Positions 53,303 through 62,912 are shown, numbered from the stretch's first letter. The stretch is DNA of 64,000 nt from 66-474 sp044464225 (GCA_044464225.1 JBIQLN010000005.1:62001-126000), one strand, 5' to 3'. The notes: a model not told the origin generated them from the letters alone. Numbers and translations are program-made.

Positions 53303-53310
53303 GGGCATGA
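53275..53310 (+). CDS. Possible 11-codon leader peptide upstream of the M23 peptidase
   Basis: ATG at 53275 follows AGGAGA by 8 bases and encodes MKTQTVRSTWA. Its TGA overlaps the ATG of the peptidase gene (ATGA at 53307-53310), so it could deliver ribosomes to that gene, which lacks its own SD. It is antisense to the 5' end of dciA. Too short to be sure of. Confidence 0.4.
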   Translation: MKTQTVRSTWA

Positions 53311-54233
53311 TACTGGTGGCGCGCTCGCGGCGGTGCGAGTGGTCCAACGCCCATTTCGACGAACGCCGGATCGCCAACCGCAGGTTGCGCTGGCGACTGA
53401 CTTCGGCCTTGGTGGCATGTGCGGTCGTCACCGCCGCATTGGCAGTGTGGATCGCCAGCCCGAGCAGTCGTACGCTGGCGCAGATCGATTCGATGCGCCA
53501 GCAGATCGCGGCGCAAAAGTCCGAGTTGCAGCAGGTGCGTGAAAACGCCCAGCGCGACGTCCGACGCATGGCCATCAAGCTGGGGGAATTGCAGGCCGAT
53601 TCCGCGCGGCTCGACGCGTTGGGCCAGCGACTGGTGGTGGCGGGGAAGCTCGATCCGGCCGAATTCAATTTCAGCGAGGCGCCCGGTCTCGGCGGGCCCG
53701 AGACAGCGGTGCCGCCCACGCGCTCCTTGCCCTACGATCTTTCCGTCAGCATGGAACAACTGGGTCGTCGCTTCGATGCCCAGCAGACCCAGCTGGGCGT
53801 GCTGCAATCGTTGCTGACGGACCGCGAGGTCGCCGCCAACCTGATTCCCAGCGGCATGCCCGTCAAGAACGGCTACATCACGTCCCCGTACGGCGAGCGC
53901 ATCGATCCGTTCACCGGCCGCGAGAGTTTCCACCCGGGCCTCGATATCGGGGTGCCCTGGGGCACGCGGGTCTACGCGGTGGCCGGCGGCGTGGTCACCT
54001 ATGCAGGCGTGCGGGACGGCTACGGCAAGGTGGTCGAGATCGACCACGGCGACGGTTACATGACCCGCTATGCCCACAACAGCAAGCTGCTGGCGCACGT
54101 GGGCGAACACGTGCACGCGGGCGAGGTGATCTCCGACGCGGGCACCACCGGCCGGTCCACGGGTCCGCACGTGCATTTCGAGGTATGGCACGACGGAAAG
54201 CTGGTGAACCCGATTGCGTACGTGCGGCGTTGA
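53307..54233 (+). CDS. M23-family (LytM) metalloendopeptidase, membrane-anchored
   Basis: A protein of 308 residues. A basic cytoplasmic start and one membrane helix (RWRLTSALVACAVVTAALAVWIA) lead to a coiled coil (about 60-115) and a C-terminal M23 domain (about 190-300): ITSPYGERIDPFTGRESFHPGLDIG, then GPHVHFEVWHDGKLVNP. The zinc ligands (His in FHPGLD, Asp, and HVH) are intact, so it should be an active peptidoglycan endopeptidase. It is usually found before secA in this group. A start at 53301 is also possible. Confidence 0.9.
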   Translation: MILVARSRRCEWSNAHFDERRIANRRLRWRLTSALVACAVVTAALAVWIASPSSRTLAQIDSMRQQIAAQKSELQQVRENAQRDVRRMAIKLGELQADSARLDALGQRLVVAGKLDPAEFNFSEAPGLGGPETAVPPTRSLPYDLSVSMEQLGRRFDAQQTQLGVLQSLLTDREVAANLIPSGMPVKNGYITSPYGERIDPFTGRESFHPGLDIGVPWGTRVYAVAGGVVTYAGVRDGYGKVVEIDHGDGYMTRYAHNSKLLAHVGEHVHAGEVISDAGTTGRSTGPHVHFEVWHDGKLVNPIAYVRR

Positions 54234-54311
54234 CGTGCGATCGTCGGTGATCGCTGCTTCGCCGAACGGCGCGGCAGCTGGATGCGCGGATCGTGGCGGG
54301 CCTCCGGAACG

Positions 54312-54357
54312 ATCATCCATGGCCTGACTTTCCACGACGGTCGCTTCGTGCGGGCCT
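54312..54357. repeat. Dispersed intergenic repeat, copy 2
   Basis: TCCATGGCCTGACTTTCCAC then GACGGTCGCTTCGTGCGGG resembles the copy after rnpB at 34870-34915, with about four-fifths of bases identical. It lies in the 245-base spacer before secA, which otherwise shows no gene. Confidence 0.55.
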
Positions 54358-54478
54358 TCCTGCTGCCCGTTTCCTTGAAATCCGCCGATTTTGTCGCCAA
54401 CTCTAGGCGCGGCGGGCGTGTCCTTTTATGATGTCCGATTGAGTTTCGTCCGCAGCCCGGAATCGTGAATCCAGTCCG

Positions 54479-57247
54479 ATGCCCAATATCCTGACGAGTG
54501 TCTTCGGCAGCCGCAACGAGCGGGTGCTGAAGCAGCTTTCGAAAACCGTGGCGCGCATCAACGCGCTCGAACCCGAGCTGCAGAAGCTCGACGACGTCGC
54601 CCTGCGCGGCAAGACGGCCGAGTTCAAGCAGCGCATCGCCGCCGGCGAAAGCCTCGACAAGATCCTGCCGGAAGCCTTCGCGGTGGTCCGCGAGGCCAGC
54701 CGGCGCGTCATCGGCATGCGCCACTACGACGTGCAGATGATCGGCGGCATGGTGCTGCACCAAGGCAAGATCGCCGAGATGCGCACCGGCGAGGGCAAGA
54801 CGCTGGTGGCAACCCTGCCGGTGTACCTGAACGCGCTCGAAGGCAAGGGCGTGCACGTCGTCACCGTCAACGACTATCTCGCCAAGCGCGACGCGGCATG
54901 GATGGGCAAGGTCTACAACTTCCTCGACCTTACCGTGGGGGTGGTGTGGCCGGGCATGGAGATGTCCGACAAGGCCGAAGCGTACGCCGCCGACATCACC
55001 TACGGCACCAACAACGAATTCGGTTTCGACTACCTGCGCGACAACATGGCGGTGGCCAAGGAACAGCGCTACCAGCGCGGCCTGCACTACGCGATCGTCG
55101 ACGAGGTGGACTCGATCCTGATCGACGAGGCGCGCACGCCGCTGATCATCTCCGGCCCGGCCGAGGATTCGCCCGAGCTTTACATCCGCGTCAACCGCGT
55201 CGTGCCGCACATGACGCGCCAGGCCAAGGAACCGCTGCCCGGGGAGGCGCCGGAGCCGGGCGACTATTACGTCGACGAGAAGCAGAAGCAGGTGCACCTG
55301 TCCGAAGAGGGCATGGAACACGCCGAGCAACTGTTGCGCCAGGCCGGCATCCTGGACGGGGACTCCAGTCTCTACGACGCGCGCAATCTGGCGGTGGTGC
55401 ATCACCTGAACCAGGCGCTGCGCGCGCACGCGTTGTACCAGCGCGACGTCGATTACATCGTGCGCGACGGCGAAATCATCATCGTCGACGAGTTCACCGG
55501 CCGCACGCTACCGGGTCGCCGCTGGTCGGAAGGCCTGCACCAGGCCGTCGAGGCCAAGGAAGGCGTGCCGATCCAGCGTGAAAACCAGACGATGGCCACC
55601 ATCACCTTCCAGAACCTGTTCCGCATGTACGACAAGTTGTCGGGCATGACCGGCACGGCGGATACGGAAGCCTACGAGTTCCAGCAGATCTACGGGCTGG
55701 AAGTGGTGGTGATCCCCACGCACAAGCCGATGATCCGCAAGGACAATGCCGATCTCGTTTTCCTGAAGCCCGAGGCCAAGTTCAACGCGGTGCTGGAAGA
55801 CGTGCGCCAGTGCCACGAACGTGGCCAGCCGGTGCTGGTCGGCACGGCCTCCATCGAGGTGTCGGAGCTGGTCTCGGGTTTGTTGAAGAAGGCCGGCATC
55901 CCGCATGAAGTCCTGAACGCCAAGCAGCACGCACGCGAGGCCAAGATCGTCGAACAGGCCGGCCTGCCGGGCGCCGTCACCATCGCCACCAACATGGCCG
56001 GTCGTGGCACCGACATCGTGCTGGGCGGCAGCCTCGACGCCGCGCTGGCCGAACTTCCCGCCGATGCCACCGAAGCCGACAAGGAACGCGTCAAGGCGGA
56101 ATGGAGAAACCGCCACGAGCAGGTGCTGGAAGCGGGCGGCCTGCACATCGTCGGCACCGAGCGCCACGAATCGCGGCGCGTCGACAACCAGTTGCGCGGC
56201 CGTTCCGGGCGCCAGGGCGACCCCGGTTCCTCGCGTTTCTACCTGTCGCTGCAAGACAACTTGATGCGCATCTTCGGCGGCGAAGGCCTGGTGCGCTGGA
56301 TGCAGCGCTTCGGCATGAAGGAAGACGACGCGCTGGAAGACCGCCTCGTCAGCCGGCAGATCGAAAAGGCCCAGCGCAAGGTCGAGCAGCACAACTTCGA
56401 CATCCGCAAGCAGTTGCTGGAGTTCGACGACACCGCCAACGACCAGCGCAAGGTCATCTACAAACAGCGCCTGGAACTGCTGGAATCCGAGGACGTCGCC
56501 GAAACCGTGGCGGACATCCGCCATGCGGTGTTCGAGTCGCTGGTCCAGCAATACGTGCCACGCGACACGGTGGACGAGCAATGGGATCTCGCGGGCCTCC
56601 AGACCGCACTGGAATCCGACTTCGGGATGAAGCTCGACCTGAAGCATTGGCTGGAGAGCCACGAGGAAGCCGATTCGGAAACCATCGAGCGTTACGTCGT
56701 GGAATCGGCCGACACCATGTTCGCCGCCAAGGAACAGCAGGTCGGCGCCGAAGTGATGCGTTCGCTTGAAAAACACGTGATGCTGACGGTGGTCGATGGT
56801 GCGTGGAAGGACCACCTGGCGAACATGGATTACCTGCGCCAGGGGATCTATCTGCGAAGCTACGCCCAGGTCGATCCCAAGAAGGAATACAAGCGCGAGG
56901 CGTTCCGCCTGTTCGAGGACATGCTGGAACGGATCAAGCGCGAGCTCACCCAGACGCTGGCGCGCGTCCGCATCCGCACCGAGGAAGAAGTCGCGGCGAT
57001 GGAAGCCGAGCAGCGCCGCATCGCCGCGGCCCGTGCGATGGAATTCCAGCACGCGCAAACCGGCGGCTTCGATGCGCCTCCGCCCGGCGCGGAAACGGGC
57101 GCAGGACACGCGCAAGCCCTGGAAGGCGCGGCGGGCACGGCCACTGCGGCCCCCGTGGTGCGCGCAGGCCCCAAGGTCGGTCGCAATGATCCCTGCCCCT
57201 GCGGCTCAGGCAAGAAGTACAAACACTGCCACGGGGCGCTCAGCTGA
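54479..57247 (+). CDS. secA: SecA, preprotein translocase ATPase
   Basis: A protein of 922 residues. The N-terminus is MPNILTSVFGSRNERVLKQL; Walker A is MRTGEGKTLVATLP, with the DEVD-type VDEVDSILIDEARTPLIISG and helicase motifs such as TNMAGRGTDIVLGGSL. The C-terminal zinc tail CPCGSGKKYKHCHG (Cys906, Cys908, Cys917, His918) binds SecB. It drives proteins through SecYEG. No SecM-like arrest gene was found upstream. Confidence 0.98.
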   Translation: MPNILTSVFGSRNERVLKQLSKTVARINALEPELQKLDDVALRGKTAEFKQRIAAGESLDKILPEAFAVVREASRRVIGMRHYDVQMIGGMVLHQGKIAEMRTGEGKTLVATLPVYLNALEGKGVHVVTVNDYLAKRDAAWMGKVYNFLDLTVGVVWPGMEMSDKAEAYAADITYGTNNEFGFDYLRDNMAVAKEQRYQRGLHYAIVDEVDSILIDEARTPLIISGPAEDSPELYIRVNRVVPHMTRQAKEPLPGEAPEPGDYYVDEKQKQVHLSEEGMEHAEQLLRQAGILDGDSSLYDARNLAVVHHLNQALRAHALYQRDVDYIVRDGEIIIVDEFTGRTLPGRRWSEGLHQAVEAKEGVPIQRENQTMATITFQNLFRMYDKLSGMTGTADTEAYEFQQIYGLEVVVIPTHKPMIRKDNADLVFLKPEAKFNAVLEDVRQCHERGQPVLVGTASIEVSELVSGLLKKAGIPHEVLNAKQHAREAKIVEQAGLPGAVTIATNMAGRGTDIVLGGSLDAALAELPADATEADKERVKAEWRNRHEQVLEAGGLHIVGTERHESRRVDNQLRGRSGRQGDPGSSRFYLSLQDNLMRIFGGEGLVRWMQRFGMKEDDALEDRLVSRQIEKAQRKVEQHNFDIRKQLLEFDDTANDQRKVIYKQRLELLESEDVAETVADIRHAVFESLVQQYVPRDTVDEQWDLAGLQTALESDFGMKLDLKHWLESHEEADSETIERYVVESADTMFAAKEQQVGAEVMRSLEKHVMLTVVDGAWKDHLANMDYLRQGIYLRSYAQVDPKKEYKREAFRLFEDMLERIKRELTQTLARVRIRTEEEVAAMEAEQRRIAAARAMEFQHAQTGGFDAPPPGAETGAGHAQALEGAAGTATAAPVVRAGPKVGRNDPCPCGSGKKYKHCHGALS

Positions 57248-57252
57248 TCCGC

Positions 57253-57288
57253 ACCTTTCCCCCGCTCGGGTGAGCGGTGGGGAAAGGT
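57253..57288 (+). terminator. Hairpin after secA
   Basis: ACCTTTCCCC and GGGGAAAGGT form a 10-bp outer stem with an inner GCTC/GAGC stem, 5 bases after the secA stop. No T-run follows. The rest of 57248-57504 shows no gene. Confidence 0.6.
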
Positions 57289-57504
57289 CGGACAGGATGT
57301 TCGCGCGAACCGTACTGATCGAGGGGAATTCGCCATTCCGGGCGCCGCGCAGCGGCGATCCCGAACCGGATGGCTTTCCAGGTTCGTCCGGGAGAGGGTG
57401 TCGCACCGCTGCATGGGTGCAGGCGAAGGCCGCAAGCACCGGCTAGCCTGGCCTGCCCTCTTGATGGCGACGTGCCGGTCGCCGGATACCCGCGTGACTG
57501 TTTC

Positions 57505-58104
57505 TCAGGCGGCGATCGCCGCGCGGCGGGTATCCACCAGTTCGATCCAGTCGGAAAATGCGTACAGGAAGCCACGCAACGATCCCGATGTACCGGCGTC
57601 GCGCAGGGCTCCATCGTCGTCGAACACCTGCTCCGCGTCGCGAACGAACAACATGGGGGCGGGCATGACCTGCGCTTCGGTTGCGGTGAGGGTTTGCCTC
57701 AACGCGGCTTGTGCGAGCCGAGTACCCCAGCGGCCGCTCGATGCACCCAGGATCGCGACCGGCTTGCCGATCAGGATTTCTTCCGGCAGTGGCCGCGACA
57801 GCCAGTCGAGGGCGTTTTTCAACACGCCGGGGATCGACTGGTTGTACTCCGGTGTCGCAACCAACAGCCCACCCGCGCCGGCCACGGCTTCGCGCAGACG
57901 TGCAACGCCGGCGTGCATCGGATTTCCCGATTCCATGTCTTCATTGAACAACGGCACTTGCGGGAGACCATCGAACAGTTCCACGCGCAAGCCGGGCGGC
58001 GCATGATGGATACACGCCTCCAGCAGTTTGCGGTTGTAACTGCCGCCACGCAGGCTGCCGGGCAGGGCGAGGATTCGACGCTCGCGGGATCGTTGCGGGT
58101 TCAT
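57505..58104 (-). CDS. NAD(P)H-dependent FMN reductase (chromate-reductase-like)
   Basis: A flavodoxin-fold enzyme of 199 residues. PGSLRGGSYNRKLLEA (FMN phosphate loop, GSLRxxSxNR) and ATPEYNQSIPGVLKNALDWLSRP (PEYNxSxPGxLKNAxDW) are diagnostic of the YieF/ChrR/ArsH group. It can reduce quinones or chromate with NAD(P)H; the natural substrate is unknown. It lies 24 bases after the LysE-type gene on the same strand, so the two may be transcribed together. Confidence 0.9.
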   Translation of the reverse strand: MNPQRSRERRILALPGSLRGGSYNRKLLEACIHHAPPGLRVELFDGLPQVPLFNEDMESGNPMHAGVARLREAVAGAGGLLVATPEYNQSIPGVLKNALDWLSRPLPEEILIGKPVAILGASSGRWGTRLAQAALRQTLTATEAQVMPAPMLFVRDAEQVFDDDGALRDAGTSGSLRGFLYAFSDWIELVDTRRAAIAA

Positions 58105-58128
58105 GTGGAAACCTCCTTCCAGTCGGGA

Positions 58129-58710
58129 TCAGGCAAACAACATCAACGCGGCAATGATCAGTAGTGCGCCCATGGCGCGGTCGGTCCAGTGACGCACCAC
58201 TGGCCGGGTCATGTGCGGGGCCAGGACACCGCCCAGTCCAGCCCACAGCAGCAGGCATGCCGCGGGGATGCATATGAAAAGCGGGGCCAGGCGCATGAAG
58301 GCGTGTGTCGCGTCGGCGGCAGGCAATGCGGCCACGACCGTGAGCACCATGGTCCAGCCCTTGGGATTGAGGAACTGGAAAACGAACAGCCCCGCAAGTC
58401 CGTTCGGGGCCGCCATCGGGTCCACCTCGCGGTCCGCCGCCGCAATCATCCGGGTGCCCGACAAGCCCAGGTACAGCGCGCCGCCAACTTCGACAGCGAC
58501 GCGCAGCCACGGCCACATGGAAAAAACCCTGCCAACACCTGCCGCCACCACCACCAGCAATGCAAGGCCGCCCGCCACCACGCCTGCGACGGCGGGGCAT
58601 GCAGCAATCCAGCCGTTGCGTGCGGCAGCGCGCATCACCACCAGGTTGTTGGGACCCGGGGTGATCGCGGCGATCAGAAGAAACAGGCTGGTGGGTAACA
58701 ACGATGTCAT
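58129..58710 (-). CDS. LysE/RhtB-family amino-acid exporter
   Basis: A membrane protein of 193 residues with about six helices. FLLIAAITPGPNNLVVMRAAARNG is the family signature, followed by FQFLNPKGWTMVLTVVAAL. The ATG at 58710 has GAGGAA upstream; the frame is open further. It exports an amino acid or related compound. The divergent LysR-type gene 83 bases away is its likely regulator. Confidence 0.9.
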   Translation of the reverse strand: MTSLLPTSLFLLIAAITPGPNNLVVMRAAARNGWIAACPAVAGVVAGGLALLVVVAAGVGRVFSMWPWLRVAVEVGGALYLGLSGTRMIAAADREVDPMAAPNGLAGLFVFQFLNPKGWTMVLTVVAALPAADATHAFMRLAPLFICIPAACLLLWAGLGGVLAPHMTRPVVRHWTDRAMGALLIIAALMLFA

Positions 58711-58793
58711 CGGCGATCCATTCCTCGTGTGGCACGAAATGGTCACGCCTCCGGATGGACCGTGCACAACCACTTTGGTCTAATATCGAGACC

Positions 58794-59693
58794 ATGAAGG
58801 ACCTGCCATTGAATGCCCTACGCGTATTCGCGCTGGCCTGCACGCAGGGCGGCGTGCGGGCGGCCGGGCGCGAATTGGGCATCGCGCATTCATCGGTGAG
58901 CCGGCATCTGGCCGAGCTGGAAGCATGGCTGGGTGTGCCGTTGGCGCGCGAAAAGGCAGCAGGTCGTCGCGGGTGGACTCCGACGCCCCAAGGTGAGGCG
59001 CTGGGCAAGGCCGTGCTGGCCGGGCTGCTGGACATCGAGGCTGCGACACGCGCGATTCGGGAGACACGCTCGCCGTTCGCGGTCACCATCTCCGCGGCGC
59101 CGTCATTCGCCGCACGCTGGCTGTTGCCTCGACTTCCCGCGCTGGAACGTGCGTACCCGCGAATCGAGCTGTCCGTACTGGTGAATCAGCATGCCGAGGA
59201 TCTGCGTGCCGGGGGTATCGACCTCGCGGTGCGGATGGGCGCAGGGCCGTGGCCGGGCGTGCATGGCGAAGCATTGATGGATGATGCGTTGTACCCGGTG
59301 ATGAGCCCTGGGCTTTGGGAGAAGGCGGGGCATCCTTCGCGTCCGCAGGCATTGTCGTCGATGCGCCTGCTGCACGACCGCGATCCACATGCGGGTTGGG
59401 AGCGCTGGCGCGGGCGATTCGGCCCGGCATCGTTGAACCTGCAGCGCGGCCCGCGGTTTGCCTCATCGGATTTGCTGTTGCGAGCGGCCGCGCAGGGGCA
59501 GGGCGTCGCACTGGCGCGCCACCGCCTGGCGGTCGAGGATGTGGCCGCGGGTCTCCTGGTCCGGCCGTTCGGCGACCGCGAGGTGAGGATCGAAAACGCC
59601 TACTGGATCGTCTGTCCGGAGCGGGCGCCCCGCCATGCGGTGGCGGCGGTCATTGCATGGCTGAAGGATGAGGCCGGGCGCGGTTCGCCGTAA
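58794..59693 (+). CDS. LysR-type transcriptional regulator (GcvA-like)
   Basis: A protein of 299 residues. The N-terminal helix-turn-helix is LNALRVFALACTQGGVRAAGRELGIAHSSVSRHLAELE; the effector-binding domain starts near SPFAVTISAAPSFAARWLLPRL. The resemblance is to the GcvA/AmpR branch. Its ATG is 83 bases from the divergent LysE-type gene, a typical LysR arrangement. It is convergent with pilR. Confidence 0.92.
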   Translation: MKDLPLNALRVFALACTQGGVRAAGRELGIAHSSVSRHLAELEAWLGVPLAREKAAGRRGWTPTPQGEALGKAVLAGLLDIEAATRAIRETRSPFAVTISAAPSFAARWLLPRLPALERAYPRIELSVLVNQHAEDLRAGGIDLAVRMGAGPWPGVHGEALMDDALYPVMSPGLWEKAGHPSRPQALSSMRLLHDRDPHAGWERWRGRFGPASLNLQRGPRFASSDLLLRAAAQGQGVALARHRLAVEDVAAGLLVRPFGDREVRIENAYWIVCPERAPRHAVAAVIAWLKDEAGRGSP

Positions 59694-59715
59694 GCCTGGT
59701 TCGCGCCATGCGCCC

Positions 59716-61104
59716 TCAGTCGATGCCCAACTTCTTCAGTTTGTACCGGAGCGCGCGGAAGGTGATGCCGAGTTTCCTGGCGGCGGCGGTCTTGTTGTAG
59801 CGGGTCTCCTTGAGCGCCTTGATGATGGCATCGCGTTCGATGTTGGAGATGTAGTCGTCGAGGCCGACGCCGACGTCGCCGGCATCCTCGGACGATTCGT
59901 CATCCTCCGTGGATTCATCGGGATCGGGATCGTCGTCGGCGTATTCATGGCCGCCCGCGGATTCGAGCATCAGGTCGGCGGGTTCGATGACGCCGTTTTC
60001 GCACAGGGCGATCGCACGCTCCAGCACGTTTTCGAGCTCGCGTACGTTGCCCGGAAAGTCGTAATCGGTCAGGGCTTCCAGCGCGGCAGGCTGCAGGGCG
60101 GGTACGGACACGCCGGCTTGTTCGGAAAGGCGCTTCAGGATGTGCTTGGCCAGCAGGGGTATGTCGCCCCCGCGCTCGCGCAACGGCGGTACGCGCAGTT
60201 CGATCACGTTGATGCGGTAGTAGAGATCTTGCCGGAACTGTCCGGTCTGGGTCAGCCGTGCCAGGTCCTTGTGCGTGGCGGAGAGGATGCGCACGTCCAC
60301 CGGAACTTCGCCGCGTCCGCCGATCGGACGCACCGCCTTTTCCTGGATCACGCGCAGCAACTTCACCTGCATGTGGAGCGGCAGTTCGGCGACTTCATCC
60401 AGAAAAAGCGTGCCGCCGTTGGCGGTCTGGAACAGGCCTTCCTTGTCGGCGTGCGCCCCGGTGAAGGAACCCTTCTTGTGGCCGAAGAATTCGCTCTCCA
60501 TCAGTTCCGACGGGATCGCCCCGCAGTTGACCGGCACGAACGTACCCGCGGCGCGCGGCCCGAGTTCGTGGATGGAGCGCGCGACCAGTTCCTTGCCGGT
60601 GCCGGATTCGCCGCTGATGTAGACGGGCGCTTGGCTGCGGGCGACCTTGGCGATGCGCGCGCGGACTTCCTTCAGTGCCTGCGATTCACCAACCAGGCGG
60701 CTGGCCGGCACTTCTTCGTCGTCACGCGCCACCGGCTGCCCCACCCGCAGCGCGGTCTGCACCAGCCGGCGCAGCATGTGGATGTCCACCGGCTTGCTGA
60801 CGAAATCGAACGCACCGGCTTTCAGCGCATCGACGGCGGCTTCGACGTTGCCGTAAGCGGTGATCATCGCCACCGGGGTTTCCGGGTGCTCGCGCGCGAT
60901 CAGTTCGATCAATTCCTGGCCGGTGCCGTCGGGCAGGCGCATGTCGGTGAAACAAAGGTCGTAGCGCGCCTCGCCGAGCATTTTCCTGGCATCGCTGACG
61001 TTGGCCGCGGTGTCGACGTTGAGGTCCATGCGGCCCAGCGTGATGCTGAGCAGCTCCCGGATGTCCCGCTCGTCATCGACGACCAGCACGGTCTGTTTGC
61101 TCAT
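59716..61104 (-). CDS. pilR: PilR-like sigma-54-dependent response regulator
   Basis: A protein of 462 residues. Receiver domain with Asp10/Asp11 and the phospho-acceptor Asp54 (CFTDMRLPDG); AAA+ domain with GESGTGKE (Walker A), GSFTGA (the sigma-54 contact loop) and GGTLFLDEVAELP (Walker B); C-terminal Fis-type helix-turn-helix (YNKTAAARKLGITFRALRYKL). An unusually acidic linker (about 390-425) precedes the HTH. With PilS it activates pilA for type IV pili. It follows pilS on the same strand by 82 bases. Confidence 0.93.
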   Translation of the reverse strand: MSKQTVLVVDDERDIRELLSITLGRMDLNVDTAANVSDARKMLGEARYDLCFTDMRLPDGTGQELIELIAREHPETPVAMITAYGNVEAAVDALKAGAFDFVSKPVDIHMLRRLVQTALRVGQPVARDDEEVPASRLVGESQALKEVRARIAKVARSQAPVYISGESGTGKELVARSIHELGPRAAGTFVPVNCGAIPSELMESEFFGHKKGSFTGAHADKEGLFQTANGGTLFLDEVAELPLHMQVKLLRVIQEKAVRPIGGRGEVPVDVRILSATHKDLARLTQTGQFRQDLYYRINVIELRVPPLRERGGDIPLLAKHILKRLSEQAGVSVPALQPAALEALTDYDFPGNVRELENVLERAIALCENGVIEPADLMLESAGGHEYADDDPDPDESTEDDESSEDAGDVGVGLDDYISNIERDAIIKALKETRYNKTAAARKLGITFRALRYKLKKLGID

Positions 61105-61186
61105 GCTTTCCCCGGTGTGTACTGACTCTCTAGTCGAGAGGGTACCGCGCCGACTCCTGCATTGCCATGTCGCAGCGCATGGCGCC

Positions 61187-62797
61187 TCACGCTTCCAGGC
61201 CCATCGGCGCCCGCACGGGCGCGGTCAACGTGATGCGAAAGCAACTTCCGCCGCCTGCGACCGGCACGTATTCGAGGCTGGCCTGGTTGGCGTCGCACAT
61301 CTGCTTGGCGAGGTACAGGCCGAGGCCGGTGCCGTATTGGTGGGTGGTGAAGAACGGTTCGAAGATCTGCGCGGCGACCTTGGGCGGAATGCCGGGGCCG
61401 CGGTCGATCACCTCCAGCAACGGCGGGCCGGCGTCGCTGGCAAGCCGCGCGATCACCATCACGCGGGCGGGTTCGTCGGGCAGGCGCCCATAACGCAGCG
61501 CGTTTTGCACCAGGTTCCATACCACTTGTTGCAGGTGCTGCGGGTCGGCCAGCGCTTCCACCGGACGGGGATAGAGGAGTGGGCGCAGGCTGTCACGGCC
61601 GATGTCGTTGGCTTCCTTGTACTCCTCCACGAAACGCATCGCCCAGGCGTTGAGATCCAGCGATTCAGGGCGCGAACGTTCGCGGCGCGAGAGCTGCAGG
61701 ATGTTCTCGATGATTTCGTTGACGCGTCCGCAGTGGTTGTTGATGATTTCGACCATGCGCTGGTCGGCGTCGCCGATTGCGTCCGACTCGGCCAGCAGCT
61801 GCGCGGAGTAGCGGATCGCCGCCAGCGGGTTCCTGATCTCGTGTGCGATCGATGCCGACAGCCGGCCCAGCGTGGTCAGCGTCAACTGCTCGGCGCGTTG
61901 CGACACCAGCGAAGTGTCGTCCAGGAAGATCAGCACGTTGGAATCGTCATGCGCGGACAGCCGCGTGAAACGCGGGACGATTTCCGGCGCGCCTTCCGCA
62001 AGTGCCACCGCGCTGGCGTCGTGTTCATGGGTGGTGCGCCAGTGGTACAGGCGACGCGACAGCTCGGGCGCCACCGTGCCGAGGTCGCGCTGCTCGATGC
62101 CCGGATTGCCGACCAGCATCCATGCCGATTCGTTGATCTGCAGGATATGGTTGCCTTCGTCGACCAGCAGCACGCCGGTCTTCATGCGGCGGATGATCAG
62201 GTCGTTCACCTGAGCCAGATTGGCAAGATCACTGCCGCGTTGCTCGGCCAACGCCTCGCTGGCGCGCATCTGGCTGCCCATGGCGAAACAGAATGCCGCG
62301 ATCGCGAAATAGAACACGCCGAACAGGCCGGCTTCCACCAGCGAAGGCCCGATATCCCCCGCGCCGTTCACCAGCAGCGCCTGCGCGATCATCGCCAACG
62401 TGGCCAGCGCCGCGAACAGGCCGCCCAGCCGCGGCGACAGCAACAATGCGGCCGCCCCGACGTTGATCACCAGCATCGCGGCGATACCCGTGTGCGCCGC
62501 GGGAATGCTGAGCGCCATCAGGAACGCGGCGACCACGTCCGCCGTCAGGAATGCACTCGTGCTGGACACCAGCACGCGTGCGCCCCGCAGGTCGCGCGCC
62601 AGCACCAGCACCCCGAAGGCCACATACAGCAGCGCCGTGACGCGTGCGACGACGGGGTTGTGCAGCGGCATCCATTCGAAGGCGAGGCTGCCCAGCGACA
62701 GCGCCACGTACACCAGCGCCTGGAATACACGGTAAACGTCGAGCACGCGCAACTCGCGCCGGATGTGATCCGCGCCGGGGGTTTTTTCCTGTTGCAT
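61187..62797 (-). CDS. pilS: PilS-like sensor histidine kinase
   Basis: A protein of 536 residues. About six membrane helices occupy residues 25-190; a PAS-like sensor segment (ANLAQVNDLIIRRMKTGVLLVDEGN) follows. The kinase core has the phospho-acceptor His in ASIAHEIRNPLAAI and the ATP domain boxes VWNLVQNALRYG and DRGPGIPPKV, GTGLGLYLAK. The ATG at 62797 is favoured; the frame extends 18 codons upstream. It signals to PilR. Confidence 0.92.
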   Translation of the reverse strand: MQQEKTPGADHIRRELRVLDVYRVFQALVYVALSLGSLAFEWMPLHNPVVARVTALLYVAFGVLVLARDLRGARVLVSSTSAFLTADVVAAFLMALSIPAAHTGIAAMLVINVGAAALLLSPRLGGLFAALATLAMIAQALLVNGAGDIGPSLVEAGLFGVFYFAIAAFCFAMGSQMRASEALAEQRGSDLANLAQVNDLIIRRMKTGVLLVDEGNHILQINESAWMLVGNPGIEQRDLGTVAPELSRRLYHWRTTHEHDASAVALAEGAPEIVPRFTRLSAHDDSNVLIFLDDTSLVSQRAEQLTLTTLGRLSASIAHEIRNPLAAIRYSAQLLAESDAIGDADQRMVEIINNHCGRVNEIIENILQLSRRERSRPESLDLNAWAMRFVEEYKEANDIGRDSLRPLLYPRPVEALADPQHLQQVVWNLVQNALRYGRLPDEPARVMVIARLASDAGPPLLEVIDRGPGIPPKVAAQIFEPFFTTHQYGTGLGLYLAKQMCDANQASLEYVPVAGGGSCFRITLTAPVRAPMGLEA

Positions 62798-62912
62798 TGC
62801 CTGGATCGTGACGGCCACGCGCGGATCATGCTTCGCGCGGCGGCCTGGCACAAGACCTTTCGGCCCATGGGCACCCCCGGAGTGTCAAAAATCGCCTCGG
62901 GACGGTCGTCGA

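Noticed and set aside
54234..54478. SecM-like arrest peptide upstream of secA
   Set aside because: No SD-led ORF with a FxxxxWIxxxxGIRAGP-type end is present.
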